Part shown: positions 42,907-51,957 of the stretch, in pieces
How positions within the stretch are numbered: position 1 is the first letter of the stretch
Layout of the letters: each line of letters opens with the position of its first letter
NCBI GenBank assembly: GCA_903970145.1
Contig: CAJCHO010000104.1
Coordinates: 1 to 64,000 of the forward strand
DNA length: 64,000 nucleotides
From: Mycobacteriaceae bacterium
Lineage (GTDB): Bacteria; Pseudomonadota; Gammaproteobacteria; Burkholderiales; Burkholderiaceae_D
Direction of reading: 5' to 3'
Translations under genes and position numbers: made by a program
Notes under the pieces: generated by a model
The model's input: only the letters and a program-made list of their open reading frames with translations
What the model was told of the DNA's origin: nothing
Databases searched by the model: none

Positions 42907-43782
42907 ATGTTCTTGCCGAAGGGTTTTGCCAGACGCCTGTGTCTCGCTGTTTTGTGTGGGTTCATCATGGCTGCGGGTAACCTCATGCCTGCCGGGGTAC
43001 GCGCGGCCGATCCGGTGTCGAGCGTGCGCCTGTACGCGATCGACTGCGGCTGGGCCAAGGTCAGCGACATGAAGGACTTCTCGGATACCGGGAATCTGGA
43101 CGGCAAAGCCGGCGAGTTGGCGGTCCCCTGTTTTCTGGTGTGGCATCCGAAAGGGGCACTGCTTTGGGATCTCGGACTGGGCGATAAGCTGGCGGACAAG
43201 AAAGACGGCGTCACCCTCGATGAATTCCATCTAGTAGTGCGCCGCACTCTGCTCAGTCAGCTCGCTGCCATCGGACTCAAGCCCGGCGACATCCGCTTCG
43301 TCGCCTTCTCGCATATGCACTGGGACCACACCGGTAACGCCAACGACTACACCTCGGCGACCTGGCTTATCAACAAGCGCGAATTCGATTGGGCGACCGG
43401 CACGCCCGCGCCCGATGGTGTCGACCAGAGCACATTCTCGGACTACAAGAAGGCCAAGATCGAGACCTTCGATGGCGACAAGGATGTCTTTGGCGACGGC
43501 AGCGTTCACATCCTGCGCGCGCCCGGTCACACGCCCGGGCATTCCGTGCTGCTGTTAAAACTGAAGAATGCCGGCACGCTCATCCTGTCGGGCGACCTCT
43601 ATCATGCGATGGAAAGCCGCACCGAGAAGCTGGTGCCGATCTACAACACCAGTCGCGCCGATACCCTCGCCTCGATGGATCGAATCGAGCGCCTGCTCGC
43701 GACCGACAACGGGCGCCTCGTCATCCAGCACGCGCCCGAGTCCTTCAATTCGCTGCCGAAGTTTCCCGGCTACCTCGACTGA
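42907..43782 (+). CDS. secreted metallo-beta-lactamase-fold hydrolase (AHL-lactonase-like family)
   Basis: The product has 291 residues with a signal peptide (LCLAVLCGFIMAAGNLMPAGVRA). The metal site is HMHWDH at residues 136-141, with further ligands in LRAPGHTPGHS, LSGDLYH and VIQHAPES. The overall pattern (AVPCFLVWHPKGALLWDLGLGD) matches the N-acyl homoserine lactonase-like family. Many members hydrolyse other lactones or esters, so quorum quenching is only one possibility. It is convergent with the transsulfuration operon. Confidence 0.9.
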   Translation: MFLPKGFARRLCLAVLCGFIMAAGNLMPAGVRAADPVSSVRLYAIDCGWAKVSDMKDFSDTGNLDGKAGELAVPCFLVWHPKGALLWDLGLGDKLADKKDGVTLDEFHLVVRRTLLSQLAAIGLKPGDIRFVAFSHMHWDHTGNANDYTSATWLINKREFDWATGTPAPDGVDQSTFSDYKKAKIETFDGDKDVFGDGSVHILRAPGHTPGHSVLLLKLKNAGTLILSGDLYHAMESRTEKLVPIYNTSRADTLASMDRIERLLATDNGRLVIQHAPESFNSLPKFPGYLD

Positions 43783-43811
43783 GCACGGAATAGCGAGGGC
43801 CCACGCCTGCC

Positions 43812-45014
43812 CTAAGCGGCGATCCGATCCAGAGCGCGGCGCAGGTCGCCACGCAGATCGGCGACGTCTTCGACCCCGACCGACAGGCGCACCAGCGAGT
43901 CGGAAATGCCGATCGCGTGCCGATGCGCGGCCGGGATGGTCGCGTGAGTCATGATCGCCGGGTGTTCGATCAGGCTCTCGACACCGCCCAGGCTCTCGGC
44001 CAGAGCGAAAATCTCGCAGCCTTCCAAAAAGCGGCGCGACCCGGCGAGATCGGTTTTCAGATCCACCGAAATCATGCCGCCAAATCCGTGCATCTGGGCG
44101 CGCGCCAGCGCATGCTGCGCATGCGAAGCCAGTCCCGGATAGCGCACCTGTCTCACCTCCGGCTGAGTCTCAAGCCAGGCCGCCAGCTCGGCGGCATTTT
44201 CGCAATGGCGCTGCATGCGGATAGCAAGTGTCTTTAGTCCGCGCAAAGCGAGAAAACTGTCGAAGGGACCCGCAATCGCGCCCACCGAATTCTGCAAAAA
44301 GCCCAATCGCTCGGCGAGATCCGCATGGCGCTCGGGAGTCACGACCGCAACCCCGCCGATCACATCGGAGTGGCCGTTCAAGTACTTGGTGGTGGAATGC
44401 ACCACGATATCGAAGCCCAGTTCGAGCGGCCGCTGGATCCAGGGACTGGCAAAGGTATTGTCGGCCACGCAGAGGATCCCATGGCGCTGGCAGATCTGCG
44501 CGATCGCGCGCAAATCGACCAGACGCAGTAGTGGATTGGTCGGCGTCTCGATCATTACCATGCGCGTGTTCGGGCGAATCGCGCGCTCGAGATTCCCGGG
44601 ATCGGTAAGATCGACGAAAGTGAAATCGTGGCCGGCACTGCGTCGGCGCACGCGCTCGAACAATCTGAATGTTCCGCCGTAGAGATCGTCACCGGCAATG
44701 ATGTGCGAACCACCGTCGACCAGTTCCAGCACCGTCGCAATCGCGGCCAGGCCGGAGGCAAAGGCAAAACCGGCCGTACCGCTCTCGAGATCGGCCACGC
44801 AGCGCTCGAAGGCAAAGCGGGTCGGATTGTGGGAGCGCCCGTAATCGAGTCCCTTGTGTACTCCCGGACTTTGCTGCTGATAGGTTGAAGTCGCGTAAAT
44901 CGGGGGCATGATCGCCCCCGTAGAAGGATCAGGCGACTGGCCAGCGTGGATCACGCGTGTGGCAAAGCCAAGAGCATGCCTGCCCGTGTCCCTGGCGCCG
45001 GATGGCTTGTTCAT
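43812..45014 (-). CDS. cystathionine gamma-lyase / gamma-synthase family PLP enzyme
   Basis: The 400-residue enzyme has the Schiff-base Lys210 in VHSTTKYLNGHSD, the cofactor residues in YGRSHNPTR and ADNTFASPW, and SLGGVESLIEHPA near the end. Gamma-lyase and gamma-synthase are hard to separate by motif. Coupling to cystathionine beta-synthase (ATGA overlap at 45011-45014) favours the lyase, which releases cysteine from cystathionine. Confidence 0.92.
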   Translation of the reverse strand: MNKPSGARDTGRHALGFATRVIHAGQSPDPSTGAIMPPIYATSTYQQQSPGVHKGLDYGRSHNPTRFAFERCVADLESGTAGFAFASGLAAIATVLELVDGGSHIIAGDDLYGGTFRLFERVRRRSAGHDFTFVDLTDPGNLERAIRPNTRMVMIETPTNPLLRLVDLRAIAQICQRHGILCVADNTFASPWIQRPLELGFDIVVHSTTKYLNGHSDVIGGVAVVTPERHADLAERLGFLQNSVGAIAGPFDSFLALRGLKTLAIRMQRHCENAAELAAWLETQPEVRQVRYPGLASHAQHALARAQMHGFGGMISVDLKTDLAGSRRFLEGCEIFALAESLGGVESLIEHPAIMTHATIPAAHRHAIGISDSLVRLSVGVEDVADLRGDLRRALDRIAA

Positions 45015-46381
45015 GTGAACGACTTTCGCAAATGATTCAAGAGATCGAAACGGGTAATCAGCCCGTGGAACTCGCCATCGCTGGCAATGATCGCCACCAG
45101 TCCCTGATCCAGCACCGCGCGCAGGTCTTCTAGACTCGCGCTCGGCGCGAGAGTGCGCAGCGCGCTCGTCATGGCACTGGTCACTGGCGCCGAAAAGCGC
45201 GACGGATCCGCCTGAACCTGCAAGAGGATGTCCGATTCGTCGACCAGACCCAGCACGCGTCCGTTCTCAAGGACGGGCAATTGCGAGACGCCTGACAGGC
45301 GCATGCGCTGAAAGGCCGTCAGGATGGTATCAGCCAGTGACAGGCTGATCACCGAGCCCTCCTCAAAGCGCCGCGCTATCACATCGCGCAGATCGCCAAA
45401 CGATTGCCGCTTCAAGAGTCCCTGGTCGATCATCCAGTTGTCGTTGTAGACCTTCGAGAGATAGCGCGTTCCGGTGTCGCAGACAAAGGTCACGACATGC
45501 TTGGGCGTGGTCTGCTCGCGACAGTAGCGCAATGCCGCTGCCAGGAGAGTACCGGTCGAGGAACCGCCAAGCAGGCCCTCCTTGGCGAGCAGTTCGCGCG
45601 CCATGCTGAAACTCTCGCCATCGTCGATCGAGTAGGCGGCACGAACGCGCGACAGGTCGGCGATCGACGGTACGAAATCCTCGCCAATGCCCTCGACCGC
45701 CCACGAGCCGGCGGCACCAAAAGTGCCCGTCTTGATGTAGTCGCACAGGATAGATCCGGCCGGGTCGGCGAGAACAAATTCGACGGCCGGCGCCACCCGC
45801 TCGAAAAAACGCGAGAGCCCGGTCAGGGTGCCGCCCGAGCCGACTCCGCAAACTATGGCGTCCAGACGATGGCCGGTCTGCGCCCAGATTTCGGGTCCGG
45901 TCGAATACTCGTGTGCCAGGGGATTATTGGGATTATTGAACTGGTCCGCAAAAAACGCGCCCGGCATCTCGGCAGCCAGCCGGGCCGCGTAGTCCTGGTA
46001 GTAATCCGGATGCCCCTTGCCGACGTCCGAGCGCGTGGTGTGCACGATCGCGCCCAGCGCCTTCAAGTGCAGTACCTTCTCGGAGGACATCTTGTCGGGA
46101 ACCACCAGCACGATCCGGTAACCCTTGGCGCGCGCGACGAGAGCCAGTCCGAGGCCCGTATTGCCGGCGGTCGCCTCGATGATCGTGCCGCCAGGTAAAA
46201 GCTTGCCATCGCGCTCGGCGGCCTCGATCATGGCTACACCGATGCGATCCTTGATCGATCCCCCCGGATTCTGGGATTCGAGCTTGAGAAACAGGCGGCA
46301 GCATCCGGTGTCGAGGCGCGTGACCTCGACCAGCGGGGTATTGCCTATGAGGTCCAGAACTGCGGGGCGAGGTAGAGTCAT
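45011..46381 (-). CDS. cystathionine beta-synthase with C-terminal CBS-domain pair
   Basis: The 456-residue PLP enzyme condenses homocysteine and serine to cystathionine. Cofactor Lys44 is in NPGGSIKDRIG, with EATAGNTGLGLA, GVGSGGTLTG and GGSSTG also visible. Residues about 340-456 form two CBS modules (GVSQLPVLENGRVLGLVDESD; LVAIIASDGEFHGLITRFDLL). This is the layout of eukaryotic CBS without the heme region. It is followed directly by the gamma-lyase gene, so the pair makes cysteine from methionine-derived homocysteine. Confidence 0.94.
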   Translation of the reverse strand: MTLPRPAVLDLIGNTPLVEVTRLDTGCCRLFLKLESQNPGGSIKDRIGVAMIEAAERDGKLLPGGTIIEATAGNTGLGLALVARAKGYRIVLVVPDKMSSEKVLHLKALGAIVHTTRSDVGKGHPDYYQDYAARLAAEMPGAFFADQFNNPNNPLAHEYSTGPEIWAQTGHRLDAIVCGVGSGGTLTGLSRFFERVAPAVEFVLADPAGSILCDYIKTGTFGAAGSWAVEGIGEDFVPSIADLSRVRAAYSIDDGESFSMARELLAKEGLLGGSSTGTLLAAALRYCREQTTPKHVVTFVCDTGTRYLSKVYNDNWMIDQGLLKRQSFGDLRDVIARRFEEGSVISLSLADTILTAFQRMRLSGVSQLPVLENGRVLGLVDESDILLQVQADPSRFSAPVTSAMTSALRTLAPSASLEDLRAVLDQGLVAIIASDGEFHGLITRFDLLNHLRKSFT

Positions 46382-46510
46382 GAGTCAATTCCAGTGGGCC
46401 TTGGTCGGGCCGCCGTAGTGCTGGTGGCGCTGCGCACCGGATCGCGGCCGCAAGCAAAGACCGCAACATACCGCAAGCGCGCGCCGTATCCAAATTCGCC
46501 CGGTACTATC

Positions 46511-48664
46511 CTAGTCTTTCATCCCGAGCTGATCGAGGATGAACTGATACTCGGTTGCGGTCTCGTGCAGTTTCTCGAAGCGACCGGATTTGCCGCCGTG
46601 GCCGGCCTCCATGTTGATGCGAAACAGCAGCGGGTTCTTGTCGGTCTTTAGCGCTCGCAGTTTGGCGACCCACTTGGCCGGTTCGTAGTACTGCACCTGA
46701 GAATCCCAGAGCCCGGTCGTCACCAGCATCGCCGGATAGGCGGTGGCACGCACATTGTCGTAGGGTGAATAGGAGAGCATGTAGTCATAGTAGGCATGCT
46801 TTTTCGGATTCCCCCACTCGTCAAACTCGTTGGTCGTCAGCGGTATTGATTCGTCGAGCATGGTCGTCACGACATCGACAAACGGCACGTGCGCGACAAT
46901 GCCGCGATAGGATTGCGGCGCCAGGTTGGCAACCGCGCCTATCAGGAGGCCACCGGCGCTGCCGCCCATGGCAAATACCTTGTCGGAGGCCACGATCTTC
47001 TCGCGCACCAGATAGTGCGTGACGTCGATGAAATCGGTGAAGGTGTTGCGCTTCTTAAGCAGCTTGCCGTTCTCGTACCAGCTGCGTCCGAGTTCCTCCC
47101 CACCGCGTACATGGGCGATGGCAACGACAAATCCGCGATCCATGAGACTGACCCAATTGCTGCGGAATTCGGGATCCGACGACAGTCCGTAGGAGCCATA
47201 GCCGTATTGATAGAGTGGTGCCGTCCCGTCGCGAGTCACGCCCTTGCGATAGGCGATGGTCACCGGAATGAGCGTGCCGTCGGCGGCCGGGGCACGCAGG
47301 TATTCGGTCACGTAATTGGACTGATCAAATCCACCCAGCACGGGCTCGCGCTTGAGCAGTGTCTTCTGATCGCTCGCGAGATCGTAGGCAAAGGTTGAGC
47401 GCGGCGTGGTCAGCGAGGTATAGGTGTAGCGCAGCGTATTGGACTCGGGTCCGGGCGTGCTCGAGAGGTGCATGGCGTAGGAAGTCTCGTCGGCGGCTAT
47501 CTGAAAGTCCTTCTTGCCGTCCCAGGAATGCACGTGCAGCTTCATGAGGCCATCGGTGCGCTCGCTGACCGCCACATAGTCCTTGAAGACCTCGAAGTCC
47601 TCGATGAAGCGGTCCTCTCGTGGTGGCAGCAAGGACTGCCAGGCGCGATGGTCGGCAATCTTCGCGACGGGTGCCCTGACCAGCTGGAAATTGTGCGCGT
47701 GCCAGTTGGTACGCATGACGAACTCACCACCGATATGCTCGAGCTGATACTCGTGCTTGGGTGTGCGGGCGAGCGCGACCTTGAACGCCAGGCGGGGATC
47801 GTCGGCACGCGCATAGTGCCACTCGCTTTGCAGCGTGCTCGCGAGCTGTATGAAAATGATCTCCTCTGATTTGCTCTTGCCAAGCTGCAGGTAGTACGAG
47901 TGATCGTGCTCTTCATAGGCCAGCGTATCGTGGCCACTGTGGTCGCCAAGAACGTGCTTGCGCACGCGTACCGAGAGCAGCGTTACCGGATCCTTCTCGA
48001 CATAGAGCACGGTCTTGCCATCGCCAGACCAGACGAGGTTGGGCTCGATATCCTTTACCTGGTCAGTGAGCATCTCACCGGTCGCGAGATTCTTGATACG
48101 CAGGGTGTACTGGCGCCGGCCAACGTCGTCCTCGGCATAGGCCAAGAGCTGTCCGTCAGGGCTGACCTCGGTGTCGCCAATCATGAAAAAGTCCTTGCCC
48201 GCGGCCATGGCGTTGCCATCGAGCATGATCTCCTCCGGGGCATCCATGCTGCCGCGACGGCGTGCGAATATCGGGTACTGGCCGCCGGTCTCGAAGCGTC
48301 GGTAATACCAGTAGCCGTGGTCAAACACCGGTACGCTCGAATCGTCCTGCTTGATTCGTCCGACGAGTTCATCGTAAATCTTGTCCTGGAGTGCCTTGGT
48401 GGGGGCGAGCTTGGCGTCTGTGTAGGCATTCTCGGCGGCGAGGTAATCGAGCATCTCGCGCGACTTGCGCGTGTCATCGCGCAGCCAGTAGTAGTCGTCC
48501 TCGCGTTTGCCGAAGGGCGCCAGCACTATGAAGGGATGCACCTGCGCGATGGGCGGGGCAAGCGAATCCGGTGAGTCGGCTGCGATCAGGTTCTGCGAGG
48601 CAAGGCAGGCAATGGAGCCTGCGATGAGGTGGGAGTTGGACAGACGAACGAGGGACGAACGCAA
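46511..48664 (-). CDS. secreted prolyl oligopeptidase-family peptidase, oligopeptidase B-like
   Basis: The 717-residue S9 serine peptidase starts with a TTG at 48664, fixed by AAGGAG 8 bases upstream. A signal peptide (HLIAGSIACLASQNLIAA) precedes a beta-propeller (about 60-430) and an alpha/beta hydrolase domain. Catalytic residues are Ser569 in GGSAGG, Asp654 in LWDSQV and His689 in AGHGG. The YYWLRDDTR opening and YGSYGLSSDPEF match oligopeptidase B, which cleaves after Lys or Arg in short peptides. Most PtrB enzymes are cytoplasmic; this one looks exported. Confidence 0.93.
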   Translation of the reverse strand: MRSSLVRLSNSHLIAGSIACLASQNLIAADSPDSLAPPIAQVHPFIVLAPFGKREDDYYWLRDDTRKSREMLDYLAAENAYTDAKLAPTKALQDKIYDELVGRIKQDDSSVPVFDHGYWYYRRFETGGQYPIFARRRGSMDAPEEIMLDGNAMAAGKDFFMIGDTEVSPDGQLLAYAEDDVGRRQYTLRIKNLATGEMLTDQVKDIEPNLVWSGDGKTVLYVEKDPVTLLSVRVRKHVLGDHSGHDTLAYEEHDHSYYLQLGKSKSEEIIFIQLASTLQSEWHYARADDPRLAFKVALARTPKHEYQLEHIGGEFVMRTNWHAHNFQLVRAPVAKIADHRAWQSLLPPREDRFIEDFEVFKDYVAVSERTDGLMKLHVHSWDGKKDFQIAADETSYAMHLSSTPGPESNTLRYTYTSLTTPRSTFAYDLASDQKTLLKREPVLGGFDQSNYVTEYLRAPAADGTLIPVTIAYRKGVTRDGTAPLYQYGYGSYGLSSDPEFRSNWVSLMDRGFVVAIAHVRGGEELGRSWYENGKLLKKRNTFTDFIDVTHYLVREKIVASDKVFAMGGSAGGLLIGAVANLAPQSYRGIVAHVPFVDVVTTMLDESIPLTTNEFDEWGNPKKHAYYDYMLSYSPYDNVRATAYPAMLVTTGLWDSQVQYYEPAKWVAKLRALKTDKNPLLFRINMEAGHGGKSGRFEKLHETATEYQFILDQLGMKD

Positions 48665-48909
48665 GACAGGACTCCTTGAATGGACGCTTCGCTGGGTTCA
48701 GGGGCGCTGCGCAAAGCGGCAATTATCCCCCCCAAACGCCGGCATCGCTGCGACACCCCGCTGCTGCCCTGCAACAAAATCCGGGCGATCAGGTTCTAGC
48801 CGAGGTTTGCTAATTGCGCGGGCTCTCGTTAGCATGGGCTGCCTGATTTTGCATCAGCATTTCGCTGATTAGCCACAGGTTCGGATTCAAGAATGGCTTG
48901 AGGTGGTAG

Positions 48910-50085
48910 ATGGCGCGATCCCGCTTACGTGTCGACCAGATTGGACCCGGTATCCCCCTGCCTTTTGACACCTTTGATAACGACGGCAACCTCCTCTTGC
49001 GCCGGGGATTTGTGCTCGAGAGCGCCGACCAGGTTGAGCGCCTGGTAAGTCGCGGCCTGTTTGCCGACGGCATCGACGAAGCTTCCGCCGATCGGGGCCG
49101 CAGTCGCGGTCTGGTCAGTGGCAGTGCCGCTCCGCTCGAAAAACTCAAGGGCAAGAAGGTCTCCGTGTTCGGCCTGCTCGATGAGTGCCAGAACAATCTT
49201 GAAGCCCTTATTGGCGACCCCGACGCGCAGGACTTCAGCAACGCCCTGCTGGCGATCGCCGCCGGTGTACAGCGCGCCTGCAAACTGGACGCGGATGCTG
49301 CCCTGGCGGGAACCCTGCTGCGCACTGAGGGCCGCTACACGATACGCCGGCTGGTGCAGGCGTCGATCGTGGTCGATCTGCTGCTTACGCGCATGGAGCA
49401 GGACGAAGCGACCCGGCTCATCGCCGTTGCCGCAGCACTTACCCGCGACATCTCGATGATGGAGCTGCAGGACCAGCTATTCGTGCAGCCCAATCCGCCT
49501 GATGAGGCGCAAACGGCCGAATTGCATAGTCATCCGACGCGCTCGGTGCAAATGTTGCGCGAGCGCGGCGTGACCAACGAGACATGGCTTGAGCTGGTTC
49601 ACCAGCACCACGAAACGATCGACGGTACCGGATTTCCGCGCGCCCTGTCGGGCGAGCAGATCCTGCAGACGGCGGAGATCATATCGCTCGCAGATCGCTA
49701 TGGTTCGATGATCTGGGGACGTGCCTACAGACCTGCCATGCTGCCCAGCGCTGCCTTGCGCGAGATATTCAGTCTTCAGGGCCACGCCATCGAGGCGCGC
49801 CTGGTTGCTCTCTTGGTCAAGGAGATCGGCGTGTATCCGCCCGGCAGCATCGTGACGCTCGCCAACGGTGACACGGCTGTCGTCCTAAAGCGCATGCCTC
49901 ATGCGCATCAGCCAGTGGTGCGCTGTGTGCGCAACAGCAGCATGCAGCGCCTGCCGGGGGCGCCCAAGCGCCTCACCAAGGAGGCGGTGTTCGCGGTCAA
50001 GGCCGCCGTGCCACTGTCAAGTCTGAAGTTCGCCATCGATCCCGCGCAGATCTGGGAAGAGACCTTCGAATTCGATCCCGGCTAG
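48910..50085 (+). CDS. degenerate HD-GYP-type signalling protein
   Basis: The 391-residue protein has the layout of cyclic-di-GMP phosphodiesterases: an N-terminal DUF3391-like part (PFDTFDNDGNLLLRRGFVL) and a central helical HD-GYP region. HHETIDGTGFPRAL and AEIISLADRYGSM are kept. The HD pair is lost (ALTRDISM where HDIG is expected) and GYP has become GFP. It is therefore probably a sensor or effector without phosphodiesterase activity. The C-terminal part (GSIVTLANGDTAVVLKRM) is typical of this subgroup. GAGGTGG precedes ATG 48910. Confidence 0.87.
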   Translation: MARSRLRVDQIGPGIPLPFDTFDNDGNLLLRRGFVLESADQVERLVSRGLFADGIDEASADRGRSRGLVSGSAAPLEKLKGKKVSVFGLLDECQNNLEALIGDPDAQDFSNALLAIAAGVQRACKLDADAALAGTLLRTEGRYTIRRLVQASIVVDLLLTRMEQDEATRLIAVAAALTRDISMMELQDQLFVQPNPPDEAQTAELHSHPTRSVQMLRERGVTNETWLELVHQHHETIDGTGFPRALSGEQILQTAEIISLADRYGSMIWGRAYRPAMLPSAALREIFSLQGHAIEARLVALLVKEIGVYPPGSIVTLANGDTAVVLKRMPHAHQPVVRCVRNSSMQRLPGAPKRLTKEAVFAVKAAVPLSSLKFAIDPAQIWEETFEFDPG

Positions 50086-50100
50086 CCTGGGCGTGCCTGC

Positions 50101-50898
50101 CTACTCGAAGTGATAGGGTCCGGGAAATTTGCCGATTGACAGCGTGTGGCTAACCAGGCTTTGACCGGCACGCCACCAATGCAACTGGTAGCCAGGTGGT
50201 TCAAGCGTGAAGCATGCCGCGGCCTGCGCTGCGAAGTCCAGATATACCTGGTGCGCGGTACTGGGACAGGTCGAGGCGACGGTAGCTCCAAAGCGCGTGC
50301 TGATTGAGCGATGCAGGTGTCCGCAGATGATGCGCTCGAGCTGGGGATGGCGCGCGACCACCGACTCCAGCTGTGCCCGGCCAGCCAGGCCGATCTCGTC
50401 CATCGCGACGATACCGGTCAGAAAGGGCGGGTGATGCATCATCAGCATTGCCGGACGGTGTGGCGCGCTCGCGAGGACTCGATCCAGCCAGGCGAGTGAG
50501 TCGCCGTCGACCTGTCCGGCGGCGTCACCGGGGATCACGGTGTCCAGCGCGATCAGACGCAGCGGGTGGTCGTCGATGACATAGTTCAGGCGTGCGGTCC
50601 CCGTCGCCAAATAGTGGTGGTCGGGAAAGGCTGCGCAGAGCGCGCCGCGCTCGTCGTGGTTGCCGGGCAGCAGATAGAGCGGCAGATCCAGCCCGGTGAG
50701 GATGTCTGCCAGAGCGAGATAGTCCGCAGCGCTCCCCGTATCGACCAGATCGCCGGTCGCAACGACCACATCTGGGGTCTGCGGCAGGGCCCTGATGCTC
50801 GCCACGCAGTCGCGCAAGGCAGTGCTGGTATCGACGCGCCCGTAGCAGGACTCGCCGTGCGCCCGGATGTGCAAGTCGGTGATCTGGCAGATCAGCAT
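50101..50898 (-). CDS. calcineurin-like phosphodiesterase, CpdA/Icc-like
   Basis: The 265-residue protein starts at ATG 50898 (MLICQITDLHI); upstream in-frame sequence to 51006 does not match the family. The metal-site motifs are TDLHI, ATGDLVDTG, PGNHDERG, MHHPP and CGHLHRS, in the expected order. Such enzymes hydrolyse cyclic AMP or other phosphodiesters. Length agrees with E. coli CpdA (275). It is convergent with the degenerate HD-GYP gene and separated from it by 15 bases. Confidence 0.92.
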   Translation of the reverse strand: MLICQITDLHIRAHGESCYGRVDTSTALRDCVASIRALPQTPDVVVATGDLVDTGSAADYLALADILTGLDLPLYLLPGNHDERGALCAAFPDHHYLATGTARLNYVIDDHPLRLIALDTVIPGDAAGQVDGDSLAWLDRVLASAPHRPAMLMMHHPPFLTGIVAMDEIGLAGRAQLESVVARHPQLERIICGHLHRSISTRFGATVASTCPSTAHQVYLDFAAQAAACFTLEPPGYQLHWWRAGQSLVSHTLSIGKFPGPYHFE

Positions 50899-51171
50899 CG
50901 CGGTGTGATGGACAGGAAAGCGCCCTGAGGCAAGGCAGCGGCCCGAAGTTGCTGGGGAGAATGTCAACGCAGCAGTCTGACACGACTTCCCCGCCCCAAA
51001 AGCCACAGACCCGCGAACCGAACCTTGTGGGCTAGGACAGGAGTGTGACAGGATTTCTCTCGAAGGCTAGTACTTGCAGCTGTAGCCGGTAAGCGCTTGA
51101 GCGCAATTTTTGCCTCGGTGCCGGCGACGGGTCACCTGGTGGGCCCCCTGGGATGGCGTTGGGAGATTGAG

Positions 51172-51765
51172 ATGAAATACGGAAAACTGGTTCTTGGCAC
51201 GATGGCACTGCTCGCGATGGGCCTTGCCCATGCGCAGCAGTCCTTTGATCTCACCTTCTCAACCTCGGCTGGCATCAGCGGCAATCTGATTCTGACTGGC
51301 ACCGAAATCGGCACCACCGGCGAATATTTCATCACCAACGCGACCGGTGAGATCAACAGCAATTCCGTGTCGCTGCTCGCTACCGGCAGCAATCTGTGGA
51401 ACTCGCCTTCGACGACCAACGGCCACCAGAATTACGTGACCGGCAACTGGTACTACGACAATGTGCTTTATACGGGTGCCAGCGCGAGCTTTAACGGTGG
51501 CGCCCCGTTTGATCTGGCCGGGCTCGGATTGAAGTCGGGTGGCCAGGGCATGAATCTCTACAGCATCAATGGCCAGTACGTGTTTGGGGACGACCATCTG
51601 TACAACGGTGGCGTCAACTATGTACCGGCCAATGTCATCGGGGGCGCGGTCAGCGCGGTCCCTGAAATGACTACCTACCTGCAGTTGCTGCTGGGGCTCA
51701 CTCTCGTAGCGAGCCTCGCGGTACGGCGCCACGCCCAGGCGGCGCAACGCACGGTCCGCGCCTGA
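51172..51765 (+). CDS. PEP-CTERM sorting-domain protein
   Basis: The 197-residue exported protein starts at ATG 51172, with GGGAG 6 bases upstream. A signal peptide (LVLGTMALLAMGLAHAQ) leads to a beta-rich domain dense in Asn, Ser, Thr and Gly. The C-terminus carries the sorting signal: VPEMTTYLQLLLGLTLVASLAVRRH, that is a PEP-like motif (VPE), one membrane helix and Arg residues. Exosortase (not in the window) would cut and release it, usually for exopolysaccharide or biofilm surface proteins. Confidence 0.85.
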   Translation: MKYGKLVLGTMALLAMGLAHAQQSFDLTFSTSAGISGNLILTGTEIGTTGEYFITNATGEINSNSVSLLATGSNLWNSPSTTNGHQNYVTGNWYYDNVLYTGASASFNGGAPFDLAGLGLKSGGQGMNLYSINGQYVFGDDHLYNGGVNYVPANVIGGAVSAVPEMTTYLQLLLGLTLVASLAVRRHAQAAQRTVRA

Positions 51766-51867
51766 CCGGGACGCGCCCGCCTCGGGCGCGGATGTGACCG
51801 GCAAGGTCGCGTAAGTTCCTGATTTTTGGCGATTCCGGGGTTTTATTGATCGGCCCGGTTTGTCCCG

Positions 51868-51906
51868 CATTTAAATAAAACGCAACGGTTGCGTTTTATT
51901 TAAATG
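51868..51906. promoter_or_regulatory. perfect 18-base inverted repeat, operator candidate for the downstream TetR regulator
   Basis: CATTTAAATAAAACGCAA and its exact complement flank a CGG trinucleotide. The inner AACGCAA-CGG-TTGCGTT is typical of TetR-family operators. The site covers the -35 box of the promoter at 51889, so binding would block transcription. Absence of a T-run argues against a terminator. Confidence 0.6.
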
Positions 51907-51917
51907 GCGCCTATGCT
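51889..51917 (+). promoter_or_regulatory. promoter inside the long palindrome
   Basis: TTGCGT (51889-51894) and TATGCT (51912-51917) are 17 bases apart, about 40 bases upstream of ATG 51958. The -35 box lies in the right arm of the palindrome. Confidence 0.5.
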
Positions 51918-51957
51918 TTGTTCAAGCTCAGCCCCTTACTTCGTGGAGAACCAGACC

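Noticed and set aside
50899-51060. Possible cobalamin riboswitch before the CpdA-like gene
   Set aside because: A GGGGAAGTCG-like string is present but the B12 box and surrounding core are missing.
51061-51171. Possible cyclic-di-GMP riboswitch upstream of the PEP-CTERM gene
   Set aside because: The GCGCAATTTTTGCC string does not match the conserved GEMM core and pairing.
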